Below the pieces are notes generated by a model that saw only the letters and a program-made list of their open reading frames with translations, did not search any database and had not been told where the DNA came from. This document shows, in pieces, positions 63,337 to 64,000 of a stretch of 64,000 nt of DNA (position 1 is the stretch's first letter; each line of letters begins with the position of its first letter). The position numbers and the translations under genes were made by a program. The DNA is from Cryobacterium zongtaii (GTDB lineage: Bacteria > Actinomycetota > Actinomycetes > Actinomycetales > Microbacteriaceae), in assembly GCF_002909375.1 (NCBI RefSeq), contig NZ_PPXD01000007.1, positions 248,001-312,000 of the forward strand, in the 5' to 3' direction.

Positions 63337-64000
63337 ATGTCGAGCAGCCCGGAGCCCGAGCGCCACGCTGCGCCGACCACGGCGACGACGGCCCGGCGAA
63401 CGGTTCTGTCCACCCGGCGGCTGGAATCGTACACTGACGGCGTCTTCGCCATCGCGGCCACGCTGCTGGTGCTGAACGTCTCCGTGGACAGCATCGGCGT
63501 CGTGACGTCGAACGCCGAGTTCCTACGGCAGGTCAACGCCTTGGCACCGAGCATCCTGAACGTGGTCATCAGCTTTCTGCTGCTCAGCCTGCTGTGGCTC
63601 ATTCACGTGCGTCAGTTCGAGTTCATCCCCCGTGTGGATACCACCATCATCTGGCTCAACAATTTCCGCCTTCTCGGCGTGGTCCTGGTTCCGTTCACGA
63701 CGAGTCTCAACGACGAACTCAGCCGGTACCTGCTGGGCCGCACGCTGTTACCCCTGAACTTCTTCGTGATCCTGCTCTTCAGCACCTGGCAGTGGTTCCA
63801 CGCCAGCTCTCCCCGCAGACAGCTCGTGCATGGCGCATCCGCCACCGCCGTTCACAACGCACGGGTGAACAATGTCAGCGCGCTTTCACAGTCGTTCGCC
63901 GTCGTACTGCTGGCGACGCTGGTCGGTTCCCCCGCGTTCTTCCTGTTCGCCCTTGATCCGCTCATCGCCCTGGTGTTGCGACGACTCGGGGTCCTGCGGC
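63337..64000 (+). CDS. TMEM175-like (DUF1211) membrane protein, 3' end cut by window edge
   Basis: The frame runs open from ATG 63337 to the window end (221 codons). After a short Ser/Thr/Arg-rich N-terminus, RRLESYTDGVFAIAATLLVLNV matches TM1 of bacterial TMEM175 potassium-channel homologues (family FSDGVFAI; here YTDGVFAI). LSLLWLIHVRQF and NNFRLLGVVLVPF follow as TM segments. Whether it conducts potassium is not shown. Function of the family in bacteria is unclear. Confidence 0.85.
   Translation, partial: MSSSPEPERHAAPTTATTARRTVLSTRRLESYTDGVFAIAATLLVLNVSVDSIGVVTSNAEFLRQVNALAPSILNVVISFLLLSLLWLIHVRQFEFIPRVDTTIIWLNNFRLLGVVLVPFTTSLNDELSRYLLGRTLLPLNFFVILLFSTWQWFHASSPRRQLVHGASATAVHNARVNNVSALSQSFAVVLLATLVGSPAFFLFALDPLIALVLRRLGVLR

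Overview
The window is high-GC actinobacterial chromosome and looks like Microbacteriaceae (Cryobacterium-like). The lineage is inferred from Actinobacteria-restricted families (SepH, DUF3000, DUF3093, DUF3159, DUF3710, DUF4193), the Rel/RuvCAB/SecDF/PdxST order, and DUF222-type HNH sequence. No plasmid, phage, IS or CRISPR signature is visible. Nearly all of it is housekeeping DNA with dense, often overlapping genes. Genus and species are not proven here.

Layout. (1) 1-10352, minus strand: rpsD, DUF948 protein, small membrane protein, alaS, ruvX, mltG, aroE, aroC, aroK (cut by the left edge), with rarA upstream. (2) 10485-13377, plus strand: secreted or membrane cyclophilin, DUF349 protein, AbiEi-like orphan. 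(3) 13364-27247, minus strand: thrS, HIT hydrolase, pdxS, pdxT, DUF1697 protein, yebC, ruvC-ruvA-ruvB, yajC-secD-secF, rel. The order matches Mycobacterium tuberculosis except that the pgsA/htrB/pimA block between the HIT gene and pdxS is absent. (4) 27398-28457: seven tRNA genes, made of a tandemly duplicated Gly-Cys-Val block on the minus strand and a tRNA-Val(CAC) on the plus strand. (5) 28568-33050: class II fructose bisphosphatase, a monooxygenase-fold protein, a 5'-truncated DUF222/HNH gene, a thioredoxin-reductase-like flavoprotein and a DUF2071 protein. (6) 33058-39099, minus strand: flotillin, SHOCT protein, DUF6325 protein, a 922-residue MalT/LuxR-type ATPase regulator and an orphan PemK/MazF-like toxin. 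This is the most accessory-looking part. (7) 39175-43128: ammonium transporter with a GlnR-type site upstream, ZapE, and a rhodanese-SufE operon. (8) 43158-50304: alpha/beta hydrolase, DUF3000 protein with a repeat-rich tail, RNase D-like protein, and a thiolase plus multifunctional FadB-like beta-oxidation operon. (9) 50392-64000: aldo/keto reductase with MerR regulator, dxs, aconitase, DUF3159, DUF3710, dut, DUF3093, DUF4193, sepH, winged-helix protein, FUSC protein, and a TMEM175-like channel cut by the right edge.

Functional themes are aromatic amino acid precursors, Holliday-junction processing, protein export, stringent response, PLP synthesis, sulfur relay, fatty acid oxidation and the TCA cycle. 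The best regulatory signals are a four-part GlnR-type box upstream of amt and an 18-bp palindrome upstream of acnA. In-frame tandem repeats (15-bp or 6-bp units) recur in linkers and tails of several unrelated proteins. No clear new defence or biosynthetic system is present. The flotillin-SHOCT-DUF6325-LuxR neighbourhood is the most plausible understudied module.
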